Positions 41,065 to 49,721 of a stretch of DNA of 64,000 nucleotides are shown here, piece by piece. Positions within the stretch are counted from its first letter, which is position 1. Each line of letters starts with the position of its first letter. The DNA lies in assembly GCA_949300365.1 (NCBI GenBank), contig CASGEC010000003.1, positions 1 to 64,000 of the forward strand. The letters are read 5' to 3'. A program made the position numbers and the translations under genes. A model generated the notes under the pieces. The model was not told where the DNA came from. It did not search any database and worked only from the letters and a program-made list of their open reading frames with translations. Origin of the DNA: an uncultured Bacillota bacterium. Its GTDB lineage: Bacteria; Bacillota_I; Bacilli_A; RFN20; CAG-288.

Positions 41065-44043
41065 ATGGTAAAACAGATATTCAAGAAAAAGAGCCCGAAG
41101 ATCTGGGCCATCGCCTCGGCGGCGACAATCGTCGTTGCCACGACGGTCTCGATTCTCTGCACCACGGTCTTCTCCTCGCTTCTGAACTTCGCCTTCGGCG
41201 GTCCGAAGAACATCTATGCCGAAGGACAGGAAACCGCCTATTCCGGCATCTATGACTCGAAGGAAGCGGCAAAGGAGAACGCCGACCAGGTCAACCTCGA
41301 GATGTGCCAGGAAGGCATGGTCCTCTTGAAGAACAAGGACAACGCCCTCCCGCTTCAGACACCCAACAGCCCCGAGCCTTCCGCCTCCAAGCCGAAGGTT
41401 TCCGTCTTCGGAAAGAACTCCGTGAACATCGCCATCGGCGGTTCCGGATCGGGCGCGGCATCGGGAAAGTCCGTCTCCATCTACGATTCCCTTGAGGCTG
41501 CCGGCTTTGAGGTCAATCCGACATTGAAGAGCTTCTATGAAGACAACAAGGCTTCCGGTGAAGGCCGGACGGCTTCCGATGGCGATCTGGATTCCGGCGA
41601 CACGAAGATCCTCGCCACCGGTGAGACGCCCCAGGCAAGCTATACCGAGGCGGTCAAGTCCTCCTATTCCGAATACAGCGATGCTGCCATCGTCGTCTTC
41701 ACCCGTATCGGCGGCGAGGGATTCGACCTCCCCAGGACGATGAAGGGCTCCACCGGCTACAACAACGAGGACGATCACTTCCTGCAGCTGGACAAGAACG
41801 AGACGGAGCTTCTCAAAGCCGTCTGCGAAGGAAGCTTCAAGAAGGTCATCGTCGTCCTCAACTCCGGTTCCATCATGGAGCTTTCCTTCCTCGAGGATCC
41901 CGACTACTATGCCTATCAGGACAAGATCGATGCCGCTATCTGGATGGGCTATCCCGGTAACTCCGGTGCCACGGCCCTCGGCCAGATCCTCAACGGCACG
42001 GTCAATCCCTCCGGAAAGACGGTCGACACCTTCAGCGCCGACTTCAAGAAGGATCCGACATGGAACAACTTCGGTGACAACCGCATCACCGGAAACTACC
42101 AGGCCGGCGTCCAGGGCGGTGACCAGTACAGCCACAACGGCGAGCTGACGATGTATTACTTCGTCGACTACGAAGAGAGCGTCTATGTCGGCTACCGTTA
42201 CTACGAAACGCGCGGCTATACCGATGGCGAAGAGTGGTACGATGATGCCGTCGTCTATCCGTTCGGATATGGACTAAGCTATACCACATTTGAATGGGAA
42301 GTCGAGAACAAGGAAGCTATCGCCGGTACCGATTTCACGAAGGACAGCGAAGTTTCCATCGATGTCAAAGTCACCAATACCGGCGATGTTGCCGGCAAGG
42401 ATGTCGTCGAGCTCTTCGTCACCCTTCCCTATACCGACGGTGAGATCGAGAAGCCTTACGAAGTCCTGGTAGACTTTGCCAAGACCCCGCTTCTTGAGCC
42501 GGGCGAAAGCCAGACGGTCACTTTGACCTTCGATCCCTACTATGCTGCCTCCTATGACTACAAGGATGCCAACAAGAACGGCTTCAAGGGCTACGAACTT
42601 GAGGAAGGTATCTACTCCCTCCACGTCAACAAGGATGCCCACACGGTCGTCGACTCGATGGATATCACCCTGCCGACGGATCAGCGCTTTGAAGAGGATC
42701 CCGTTACCGGAACCAAGGTCGAGAATCTCTTTACCGACCAGGAAGACCCCAACTTCGACTCCGACACACACCTTTCCACCCTTCTTAGTCGCACCGACTG
42801 GGAAGGAACCTGGCCGACGACTCCGACGGATCAGGATCGCATCGCGACGGATGAGTTCGTCGAAGCGATGGAAGACAGGACGCCCAACAACCCGACGGAC
42901 TTCGACAGCATAGAATATCCGATGATGTATGCCGAGAAGACGTTGGATCTGAGGGATCTCCTTTACGATGCCGAGACGGGCGAATTCGTCGGATCGGTCG
43001 ACTTCAACGATCCCCGTTGGGACACCTTGCTTGACCAGATGGACTTCAGCCAGGTGCTCAACATGTACAACAACGCCTCCTATGGTATCCCTGGTGTCGA
43101 CAGCATCGCGATGCCGAGAGCCGACTGTGCCGATGGTCCGGTCGGATGGACTTCCTTCGTCAATTCCAACTTCGCCGGCTGTGCCTCCTATTGCTGCGGC
43201 GTGACCGTTGCCTCCACCTGGAGCAAGGAACTTGCCCAGAAATTCGGTGAAGCCGTCGGCGAGGAAGGACTCTATGGTACGGGAAGCTCCGTCTATACCG
43301 GCTGGTATGCCCCGGCCATGAACATCCACCGTTCTCCCTTCGGCGGCAGAAACTTCGAATACTATTCCGAGGACAGCCTCCTCTCCGGCATGATTGCCGC
43401 CTATGAGATCAAGGGCTGCAACAGCAAGGGTGTCCTTCCCTTCATCAAGCATTTCGCCCTCAACGAGCAGGAAACCCATCGCTCCATCACCGGAGACGTC
43501 TCCTGGGTCACGGAACAGGCCATGCGCGAAATCTATCTCCGTCCGTTCGAGATCGCGGTCAAGATCGGCAAGACCAGAGGCGTCATGTCCTCCTTCAACC
43601 GTATCGGAACACGCTGGACGGGTGGCGACTACCGCCTCATGACGACCATCCTCCGCGATGAGTGGGGCTTTAGGGGTGCGGTCATCTGCGACTTCAACAC
43701 CATCCCGCAATACATGAATCCGAAGATGATGGCCTATGCCGGCGGCGACCTCAACCTCTGCACCATGCCCAGTTCCCATTGGTCCAACGCCGACGAAGGA
43801 TCGACAGCCGATGCCATCATCGCTCGTTCGATGCTCAAGAACGTCGCCTATGCCTTGGTCAATTCCAACCTCATGCAGGGCGATGTCATCGGAACGACTT
43901 TGCCTGGCTGGACCGTTGTCATGATCGCCATCGATTGCGCTATCGGCGGCGTGATCCTTGTCTCCGGCGTCATCGTCATCGCCCTTGTCATCCGGAGCAT
44001 CAAGAACGAAGCCTCCGTCGAAATCGAAGAGACACAGAACTGA
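41065..44043 (+). CDS. Membrane-anchored GH3 glycosidase, reversed domain order
   Basis: 992 residues with a helix at each end (about 15-40 and 945-975), so both termini are anchored and the catalytic part lies outside. Order: alpha/beta sandwich (EGMVLLKNKDNALPLQ), FnIII domain (TNTGDVAGKDVVELF), TIM barrel with RSPFGGRNFEYYSED, FIKHFALNEQETH, FNRIGTRW and nucleophile D876 in RGAVICDF. No stop codons interrupt it, unlike the paralogue at 7732, to which it is closely similar throughout. ATG 41065 follows GGGAGTGA. It is coupled to the CBM-like lipoprotein upstream. Beta-glucosidase or beta-xylosidase activity is inferred from the family. Confidence 0.92.
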   Translation: MVKQIFKKKSPKIWAIASAATIVVATTVSILCTTVFSSLLNFAFGGPKNIYAEGQETAYSGIYDSKEAAKENADQVNLEMCQEGMVLLKNKDNALPLQTPNSPEPSASKPKVSVFGKNSVNIAIGGSGSGAASGKSVSIYDSLEAAGFEVNPTLKSFYEDNKASGEGRTASDGDLDSGDTKILATGETPQASYTEAVKSSYSEYSDAAIVVFTRIGGEGFDLPRTMKGSTGYNNEDDHFLQLDKNETELLKAVCEGSFKKVIVVLNSGSIMELSFLEDPDYYAYQDKIDAAIWMGYPGNSGATALGQILNGTVNPSGKTVDTFSADFKKDPTWNNFGDNRITGNYQAGVQGGDQYSHNGELTMYYFVDYEESVYVGYRYYETRGYTDGEEWYDDAVVYPFGYGLSYTTFEWEVENKEAIAGTDFTKDSEVSIDVKVTNTGDVAGKDVVELFVTLPYTDGEIEKPYEVLVDFAKTPLLEPGESQTVTLTFDPYYAASYDYKDANKNGFKGYELEEGIYSLHVNKDAHTVVDSMDITLPTDQRFEEDPVTGTKVENLFTDQEDPNFDSDTHLSTLLSRTDWEGTWPTTPTDQDRIATDEFVEAMEDRTPNNPTDFDSIEYPMMYAEKTLDLRDLLYDAETGEFVGSVDFNDPRWDTLLDQMDFSQVLNMYNNASYGIPGVDSIAMPRADCADGPVGWTSFVNSNFAGCASYCCGVTVASTWSKELAQKFGEAVGEEGLYGTGSSVYTGWYAPAMNIHRSPFGGRNFEYYSEDSLLSGMIAAYEIKGCNSKGVLPFIKHFALNEQETHRSITGDVSWVTEQAMREIYLRPFEIAVKIGKTRGVMSSFNRIGTRWTGGDYRLMTTILRDEWGFRGAVICDFNTIPQYMNPKMMAYAGGDLNLCTMPSSHWSNADEGSTADAIIARSMLKNVAYALVNSNLMQGDVIGTTLPGWTVVMIAIDCAIGGVILVSGVIVIALVIRSIKNEASVEIEETQN

Positions 44044-44058
44044 TTCCCTTTGCCATCC

Positions 44059-44099
44059 AAAAACTGTCGGTCTTGAAAAGGGCCGGCAGTTTTCTTTTG
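44059..44099 (+). terminator. Rho-independent terminator after the membrane GH3 gene
   Basis: AAAACTGTCGGTC (44059-44071... loop 44073-44080) pairs with GGCCGGCAGTTTT (44081-44093) with two G-T pairs, followed by CTTTTG. The A-rich 5' side may also let it work for the convergent S4-protein gene. Confidence 0.8.
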
Positions 44100-44104
44100 C
44101 AAAG

Positions 44105-44899
44105 CTATCGATAGACTCGGATAGACGTCACGATACGATCCTTTTTGGTCTTCTTCTCGTCCCCGACATATATGAACTTCCCTTTTCCACGGACAGAGAC
44201 GCGCATGTCCTTCTTCAGCCGGAAGGCGTTGTCCTTGATAAGACGTCCATCGACGAAGACCTCTTCCTTGGAAATCTTTTCCTGGCTGTCTCGCCTGGAA
44301 AGGTCAAAGGCTTCCTTGATGACGGCATCGATCCGATTGTGGGCAAGATAGATCTTCCTGTCTTCAAAGCGAAAGACGAAGGGGCAGGAACGCGGTGGGA
44401 TTGCCTCTCCTTCGATAGGCGTGTGCTTTACCTTGACAAGGTTTTCAAGGACATCCTCAACGACGCGGCGGAGAAGAAAGACATAGCCGGTCGTCGAATC
44501 GGTCAGGATATCCCCGAAGTTTCTCCGGTCATAGCCAAGATGCATCAAGGCGCCAAGATAATCCCTGTGAGTCAGGCTGTCGGCATACTTTATGCTCTTT
44601 GGCGTCAGGCAAAGACAGGCGATGTTCTCTTCCTCCAAAGTCAGCCACCCCTCGTCCTGAAGCGGTTCCGGGGAAAAGAAAAGGATATTCCTATCGCTCT
44701 CTTGATGGCCGCCGAGAAAGCGGAAATATGCGCCATGGAAAATACCCTTTTCCGGAAGGATATTCTCCTTATGCAAAAGATCGAGGAAGACATTCTGCTC
44801 CGAAAGGGAAAGGAAATCGGTATGCGTCACATAGCCGCGTATATAGGCCCTGTCAGCCAGTTCACGGAAACGGGCGACAAGAAGTTCCTGTTCATCCAT
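44105..44899 (-). CDS. YlmH-like S4-domain RNA-binding protein
   Basis: A 264-residue cytoplasmic protein. The N-terminal two-thirds match the YlmH fold (FLSLSEQNVFLDLL, HRDYLGALMHLGYDRRNFGDIL) and residues about 180-245 are an S4 RNA-binding domain (DLSRRDSQEKISKEEVFVDG). YlmH relatives bind the ribosome and peptidyl-tRNA in ribosome rescue and are often near division genes; here it stands alone. ATG 44899 has no Shine-Dalgarno sequence, but TATAAT lies only seven bases before it, suggesting a leaderless transcript. An upstream TTG at 44971 would add 24 unlikely residues. Confidence 0.85.
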   Translation of the reverse strand: MDEQELLVARFRELADRAYIRGYVTHTDFLSLSEQNVFLDLLHKENILPEKGIFHGAYFRFLGGHQESDRNILFFSPEPLQDEGWLTLEEENIACLCLTPKSIKYADSLTHRDYLGALMHLGYDRRNFGDILTDSTTGYVFLLRRVVEDVLENLVKVKHTPIEGEAIPPRSCPFVFRFEDRKIYLAHNRIDAVIKEAFDLSRRDSQEKISKEEVFVDGRLIKDNAFRLKKDMRVSVRGKGKFIYVGDEKKTKKDRIVTSIRVYR

Positions 44900-44959
44900 G
44901 CCGTCAATTATAGGGAAAAGGAAAGGAGGAGGAAAGCAGGGACAAAAAAATAAATTTCT

Positions 44960-44990
44960 AGTTGATTTCAATCGTTGGTTGATTTATAGT
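44960..44990 (+). promoter_or_regulatory. Promoter/operator copy 2, upstream of the XRE regulator
   Basis: -35 TTGATT (44962-44967), a 17-base spacer and -10 TATAGT (44985-44990). The block from GTTGA to TTGGTTGAT is nearly identical to the element at 21283-21314, including the dyad TCAAT-N5-GTTGA. Bases 44991-45155 form the leader and hold nothing else recognisable. Confidence 0.65.
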
Positions 44991-45155
44991 GTAGACAAGA
45001 CGAGGGGCCGAAGGCGAATCCCATCCCTTGCCCCAACGCCAGAATCCATGAAGGTCTTGCTGTCTTCACTGCTATAAAAAGATATCATCCCCTATCCAAA
45101 TCAATAAGGATTCAAAGAAAACAAAATTAGGACAACCCATGAAAGGAGAGAGAAG

Positions 45156-46136
45156 ATGAAGGAAACATTTGGTCAAAGGCTTACGCGTCTGAGAAAGGAA
45201 CTCGGGCTGACACAGGGAATCATCGCCCAGAGGCTCGGAATATCCGTCCAGGCCGTCAGCAAATGGGAAAACGACCTTGCCATTCCGGATATTGCCATCC
45301 TTCCCGAGCTTGCCGACATCCTCGGCGTCAGCACGGACGTCCTTTTGGGCCATGACGATCCTGGCATCCAATATGAAAAGGCCGAAAAGGAAATCGATAC
45401 TTCCGATCTTATCGCCAAGGTCCGCGTCTACTCCGCCGAAGGTGACTGTGTCAAGATCAATCTCCCCTTGGATGCCATTTCGATGCTTTCGAAAATGGCT
45501 GCCATCAATGGCAAGGGCGATATGGGAGACGTCATCAACAAGATCGACCTCGATAACGTCGTCGCCATGGCAAAGAAAGGAATCCTTGGTGACCTTGTCA
45601 ACATCCATTCCTCCGATGGCGATAGCGTCCAGATCTATGTCGGCCATTATGGAGACAACGAGGAAAAAGATTCCCCACGTGATTTCTTTCGTGCCCGTGC
45701 CGGCAAAAGAAGTCCGGCCTCTGGCTTTTCCACTCCGCAAGTCATCGACATGACCGCAAAGGAGGATTCGGAGAAGAAGCCCACCGAGGAAAAGGATCCG
45801 ACTGAGGTTCTCTCTGACAGGATAAACGAAATCGTAGCCGAGATGGCCAAGCCTGGTGCGGATATCGATGCCCTTTCCAAGAAGCTTACCGAAACGTCGA
45901 AGAAGCTCGCCAACATCGGTCCGACGATGGAAAAGGTCGATGACTTGGAAGAAGAGAAGGGAGACCTCAAGGAAAAGATCGATGAGGCTGTCGAAAGCCT
46001 GAAGGAAGGAGACGGAGATCCCGTGAAGCTTTCCCTTTCCATCGCCAACTGGCAAAAGCAAATCCGCGAGATAGACGATGAAATAAAGGCCCTTCTTGGC
46101 CAAAAGGAGGGAACAGATGCGGATAGCAATCCATAA
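45156..46136 (+). CDS. XRE family transcriptional regulator
   Basis: 326 residues: a helix-turn-helix of the Cro/C1 type (residues 1-65, GLTQGIIAQRLGISVQAVSKWE), then a domain seen in YvlB/SHOCT-like proteins (about 85-165, KVRVYSAEGDCVKINLPLDA... VNIHSSDGDSVQIYVG) and a C-terminal charged coiled coil (about 205-320). ATG 45156 follows GAAAGGAGAG. The promoter operator shared with the ABC exporter at 21424 suggests self-regulation plus control of that exporter. The small downstream gene overlaps its 3' end and repeats the same middle domain. Confidence 0.85.
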   Translation: MKETFGQRLTRLRKELGLTQGIIAQRLGISVQAVSKWENDLAIPDIAILPELADILGVSTDVLLGHDDPGIQYEKAEKEIDTSDLIAKVRVYSAEGDCVKINLPLDAISMLSKMAAINGKGDMGDVINKIDLDNVVAMAKKGILGDLVNIHSSDGDSVQIYVGHYGDNEEKDSPRDFFRARAGKRSPASGFSTPQVIDMTAKEDSEKKPTEEKDPTEVLSDRINEIVAEMAKPGADIDALSKKLTETSKKLANIGPTMEKVDDLEEEKGDLKEKIDEAVESLKEGDGDPVKLSLSIANWQKQIREIDDEIKALLGQKEGTDADSNP

Positions 46137-46344
46137 CGAGGAACATAATCTAACGCTTCATCTTCCAACCTTCTTGGCTCGCTTTGCCATGCGGAAGGGC
46201 CTGAAGAATGCCGATATTCCCTTTTCCAAGGAAGAGTGGAAGACCTGCATGAAGGCGATACGACGATTGAAGAAAAAGGGTGGACGCTTCCGGTTGATTG
46301 AAGTCCATTCCAACGATGGGGTAGACGTCACGATCGATATCTAG
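46117..46344 (+). CDS. Small SHOCT-like companion protein
   Basis: 75 residues. The start ATG 46117 is set by a strong AAAGGAGGG at 46103-46111 and lies inside the end of the XRE gene (20-base overlap). RIAIHNEEHNLTLHLPTFLARFAMRKG and the tail HSNDGVDVTIDI resemble the middle domain of the XRE protein (INLPLDAISML, HSSDGDSVQIYV). It may bind the regulator and tune its activity. Function otherwise unknown. Confidence 0.75.
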   Translation: MRIAIHNEEHNLTLHLPTFLARFAMRKGLKNADIPFSKEEWKTCMKAIRRLKKKGGRFRLIEVHSNDGVDVTIDI

Positions 46345-46376
46345 GCGTTCCTGTTATCGGGGACGCCGTTTTTCTT
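46344..46376 (+). terminator. Rho-independent terminator after the XRE operon
   Basis: GGCGTTCC (46344-46351) pairs with GGGACGCC (46360-46367) with one G-T pair and is followed by GTTTTTCTTT. It begins at the stop codon of the small gene. Confidence 0.85.
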
Positions 46377-46446
46377 TGTCTGTTCTTTTCCGTTTCTAGG
46401 CCGGCAGCACTGTGCTATTCTTGTTTTGTTAAATTCCACACATGCC

Positions 46447-47025
46447 ATGAGAAAGAATTCCAGCGTTCGTAGAATGACCCTTTCTTCCCTCTTTCTCGCC
46501 TTGGGCATCGTCCTTCCGTTCCTGACAGGGCAGATTCCGCAGATTGGGAACATGCTCCTTCCGATGCATCTTCCCGTCTTTTTCTGTGCCCTTCTCTGCG
46601 GATGGCAATACGGAGCCATCATCGGCGTCATCCTGCCTTTGCTCCGCTCCTCCCTCTTTGGCATGCCCGTGCTTTTCCCGACGGCATCGGCCATGGCCTT
46701 CGAGCTGATGACCTATGGCCTTGTCTGCGGTCTCCTCTATGGCCTTTCCAGGAAGCAGGGCCTTTTTGCCCTCTATCGTTCCTTGATCCTTGCCATGATT
46801 GCTGGGCGCGGTGTCTGGGGATTTGTCCAGTACCTCCAGCTTTCCTTGACGGGCAGTGCCTTTACCTTGGAAGCCTTCCTTGCCGGTGCCTTCCTGCAGG
46901 CGATTCCGGGCATCCTCCTGCAGCTTATCCTCATTCCAGCCGTGATGTTCGCCCTTGACAAGGCAGGATGGGTCCGTTTTGAAAGACCGCTTGTTTCAAA
47001 AGAGGGGAGAGAAGAATGGATCTAG
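46447..47025 (+). CDS. ECF transporter S component
   Basis: A 192-residue protein with about six helices, of the substrate-capture (S) subunits of energy-coupling-factor vitamin importers (PF12822-like). The N-terminal SSLFLALGIVLPFLTGQIP and the block MHLPVFFCALLCGWQYGAIIGV followed by PLLRSSLFGMP are characteristic. ATG 46447 (MRKNSS) has no ribosome site; an extended -10 TGCTATTCT lies at 46413-46421. The kinase gene overlaps its end by ten bases. The energising EcfA/T genes are not in the window, as usual for group II systems. Confidence 0.88.
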   Translation: MRKNSSVRRMTLSSLFLALGIVLPFLTGQIPQIGNMLLPMHLPVFFCALLCGWQYGAIIGVILPLLRSSLFGMPVLFPTASAMAFELMTYGLVCGLLYGLSRKQGLFALYRSLILAMIAGRGVWGFVQYLQLSLTGSAFTLEAFLAGAFLQAIPGILLQLILIPAVMFALDKAGWVRFERPLVSKEGREEWI

Positions 47026-47579
47026 CGAAAACACTCATAACCATCATCGATGAAAGAAGAAAGGTTGGCGTTCCTTTCTTTGTTGCTATCGATGGTCCTT
47101 GTGGTTCCGGAAAGACAACCCTTGCCAAGAATATCCTATCCTTGAGGGACTATGCCATCCTTCCCATGGATGACTTTTTCCTCCGGCCGGAGCAACGGAC
47201 AGAGGAAAGGCTCAAGACACCTGGGGAAAACGTCGATCATGAAAGGGTCCTTTCTGTCCTGAAGGCCATCAAGGAAAAAGGAAAGGCGTCCTATCAGCCC
47301 TATGATTGCCACGCTAAGAAGCTTCTTGCTCCTGTCTTTGTTCCCAAAAAGGATGTCCTCCTTGTCGAGGGCTCCTATTCCCAACACCCTTCTCTTGTTC
47401 CCTACTATGATTTGAAGATCTTCCTCGATATCGATCCTACGGAGCAGTTAAGGCGTCTTGAAAAACGCGTCGGGAAGGAAAGGCTTTTGGATTTCATCCA
47501 CCGCTGGATTCCCATGGAAGAAGGGTATTTTTCCTTCTTCCACATAAAGGAAAACAGCGACATCGTCTTCTCGAACTGA
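47016..47579 (+). CDS. P-loop kinase, uridine-kinase-like
   Basis: 187 residues with Walker A GPCGSGKTT (residues 28-36), MDDFFLRPEQR (substrate loop) and a C-terminal lid (RRLEKRVGKERLLDFIHRW). It belongs to the uridine/nicotinamide riboside/pantothenate kinase group. ATG 47016 has AGGGGAGAG and overlaps the S-component gene, so import and phosphorylation-based trapping of one small molecule (a vitamin or nucleoside) is the simplest reading. The identity of that molecule is not visible. Confidence 0.86.
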   Translation: MDLAKTLITIIDERRKVGVPFFVAIDGPCGSGKTTLAKNILSLRDYAILPMDDFFLRPEQRTEERLKTPGENVDHERVLSVLKAIKEKGKASYQPYDCHAKKLLAPVFVPKKDVLLVEGSYSQHPSLVPYYDLKIFLDIDPTEQLRRLEKRVGKERLLDFIHRWIPMEEGYFSFFHIKENSDIVFSN

Positions 47580-47582
47580 AAA

Positions 47583-47617
47583 AAGAAAGAGCCATGGACG
47601 GGCACGAACCATGGCTC
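47583..47617 (-). terminator. Terminator of the three-lipoprotein operon
   Basis: A perfect nine-base stem GAGCCATGG/CCATGGCTC (47589-47597 with 47609-47617) is followed on the minus strand by TTTCTTTTTTC. It lies 30 bases after the last lipoprotein stop. On the plus strand there is no T-run. Confidence 0.85.
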
Positions 47618-47646
47618 CATCGAATTGATTTTCTTCTTTTATTGTC

Positions 47647-49692
47647 TTACGCCGCGTCTTCAAGGACGTAGACGTACTCGGCAGTGATTCCGACTTCGCT
47701 GCCATAATGATCCTCGATGGTTATGGTCAGATAGCCTTCAACATTCTTAAGAACGCCATTGTCCAGGAACTTGACCGTCCGATAGACGCTTTCGTTCTGA
47801 AAGCTATAGGTATTCTCGGCATCCGGATCCAGGGTGATGGCCTTGAAGCTCGAAAGGGCCTCGAACTTTGCCTTGAGGGACGCAAGGGCAGCAAGACTTT
47901 CCGTCTTGGACTCCATCGAGTAGCCAATCTCGACAAGACTATTGCGGGTATCGACATCCAAAGAGGCAATAGGATAGTTTCCGCCAAGGGTCGGAATCTT
48001 GTCCAGGACGCCGCTTCCCAAAACGCTGTCGACTTCGCTTTCGTCTTCCTCCGTCATCGAGAGGACTTCCTTCCAGGTGAGATCATCAGCGCTGGTCTTG
48101 ACATCGGCAAAGAGTGGTGTTGCTACCTTTCCGATATCGGAATAGACAACAGTGTATGTCGTCGTATCGTTGAACTGGTTGAAGAAGGTGACCGTGTTCT
48201 GGGCCTTGTCGTGAGTGATCGTTCCAGCCTGGAAAAGCTGAACGCCACCTGTGAGTTCCCGCTTGTAGAAATCTCCGACGTTGGGCTTTGTCAGGAAGTC
48301 GAAATCCGGATAGGTCATGGTGTAGATGTCCTTGTCCCCATCGGTAGTCTTCGTCACGAAAGCCCCGGAGATGTCAAACTGCGGAAGCACGTCCTTTTTG
48401 ATCGTACCCTCGATAGGGGCGCCGGAGACATAGAGAGCCTCCCCGACAGGAACGACATTCTGGAAGCTTCCTTCCGCGCTTTGGAAGAGGGAATGCGTCG
48501 CCTTGACGTTCTGGCCGGAATACTCATAGAATTCCGCATTCGTGCCATCGGCAATGCCGGATTCATGCGTGGATTGCGTCCACCAAGGATCTTCGGATAG
48601 GTAGTCATAGCTAACCTTCCAATTTCCTTCCGCAAGCGTATCCATCAGCTCATCGAATTCAGGGCAATTCTCCTTGAAAGGCGTCAGCTTGGAGACGACG
48701 GAGGCTCCAAAGCCGATTACCTCGCATGTGATAGCACCGGTGATGGTAGAGTATGATCCGGTTTCCGGTTCCAAGACAACATCGATAGTGGTGATTGCAC
48801 CATCCTTGATTGTCAGCGAGAAGGTGTCGACCTTATTAGTCACATCCCAATTGAAGGCTTGCGTCGCCGTTGTTCCACCAGATGGATAGAGCTGATGCGG
48901 AATCATGGATAGGACTCTTTCATCGACCTTGGTCTTATCCAGTTCGTAGACGCCTTCGCCCTTGGAGACAAAGTCCTCTACATCGAGGAGGGCAAAGAAG
49001 TTCTCCAGCTCCAGGCCGCCCTCGCCCCAATCGGCAGGACTGAATTCATCCGGAATCAAGGGATCGGCGAGATAGAGACTCTCAAAGGCAACCTTGTTGC
49101 TGCCATCGATGGTGGCAGTCGTGGCAAGGCCATCCTTGTTTTCATAGTGGATGGCTTTCGAGGGGCTCTTTTCCGCTGTCACCTCTTCCCAGGATTCGAT
49201 GCCGGTATAGGTGAGCAGCTCGACAACATCGGTTCCGACACGGCTTTCGGCAAAATAATCGGATTCCGACGTGCCCCAATCAGACTGGGATTCCCTGTGG
49301 AACTGGGTCCTGACGACGAATCCCTGCTGATAGGCGGCAAGGGTTTCGTCCGTAAGCGTTCCGGATTCGGTCGTTCCCGAGCCAGAGGAGGTTCCGGTAG
49401 AATCCTCGCTATCCGTGGAGGACGTCTGCGAATCGGTCTTGTCGATGGTCGTCCCTCCCGAATCGGGCTCCTCACTGGAAGGGGTCGTCTCTGGCGGTGT
49501 CGTATTCGGAGTGGTAGGCTTTGGCGTTGTTTCCTCCGGTGGCGTAGTCGGCGTTGTTGTCGGTTCCGTGGGTGTCGTCTCTTCCGGTGTCGTCAGGGGC
49601 GGGTTCGTGGGTGTCGTATCGACAGCATTGTTGTTGCAAGATGTCAAAAGGGAAAGCGAAAGGATGCCGATTAACGGAATTCTCTTTTTCAT
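47647..49692 (-). CDS. Uncharacterised lipoprotein, third gene of the paralogous operon
   Basis: A 681-residue lipoprotein (LSLLTSC, lipid near C19) with a very long Thr/Pro/Ser-rich linker (about 20-110). The folded part begins LTDETLAAYQQGFVVRTQF and has the same plan as the two upstream paralogues: a first beta-rich domain with LLDVEDFVSKG and HQLYPSGG, a second with FQNVVPVGEALYVSGAPI and PQFDISGAF, and a C-terminal module starting TWKEVLSM and containing LDKIPTLGG. I recognise no family; a LolA/LppX-like lipid- or ligand-binding fold is only a guess. ATG 49692 follows AAAGGAG. Confidence 0.8.
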   Translation of the reverse strand: MKKRIPLIGILSLSLLTSCNNNAVDTTPTNPPLTTPEETTPTEPTTTPTTPPEETTPKPTTPNTTPPETTPSSEEPDSGGTTIDKTDSQTSSTDSEDSTGTSSGSGTTESGTLTDETLAAYQQGFVVRTQFHRESQSDWGTSESDYFAESRVGTDVVELLTYTGIESWEEVTAEKSPSKAIHYENKDGLATTATIDGSNKVAFESLYLADPLIPDEFSPADWGEGGLELENFFALLDVEDFVSKGEGVYELDKTKVDERVLSMIPHQLYPSGGTTATQAFNWDVTNKVDTFSLTIKDGAITTIDVVLEPETGSYSTITGAITCEVIGFGASVVSKLTPFKENCPEFDELMDTLAEGNWKVSYDYLSEDPWWTQSTHESGIADGTNAEFYEYSGQNVKATHSLFQSAEGSFQNVVPVGEALYVSGAPIEGTIKKDVLPQFDISGAFVTKTTDGDKDIYTMTYPDFDFLTKPNVGDFYKRELTGGVQLFQAGTITHDKAQNTVTFFNQFNDTTTYTVVYSDIGKVATPLFADVKTSADDLTWKEVLSMTEEDESEVDSVLGSGVLDKIPTLGGNYPIASLDVDTRNSLVEIGYSMESKTESLAALASLKAKFEALSSFKAITLDPDAENTYSFQNESVYRTVKFLDNGVLKNVEGYLTITIEDHYGSEVGITAEYVYVLEDAA

Positions 49693-49721
49693 GATCCTTT
49701 TCTCCTTTCGTGTATACAGAA

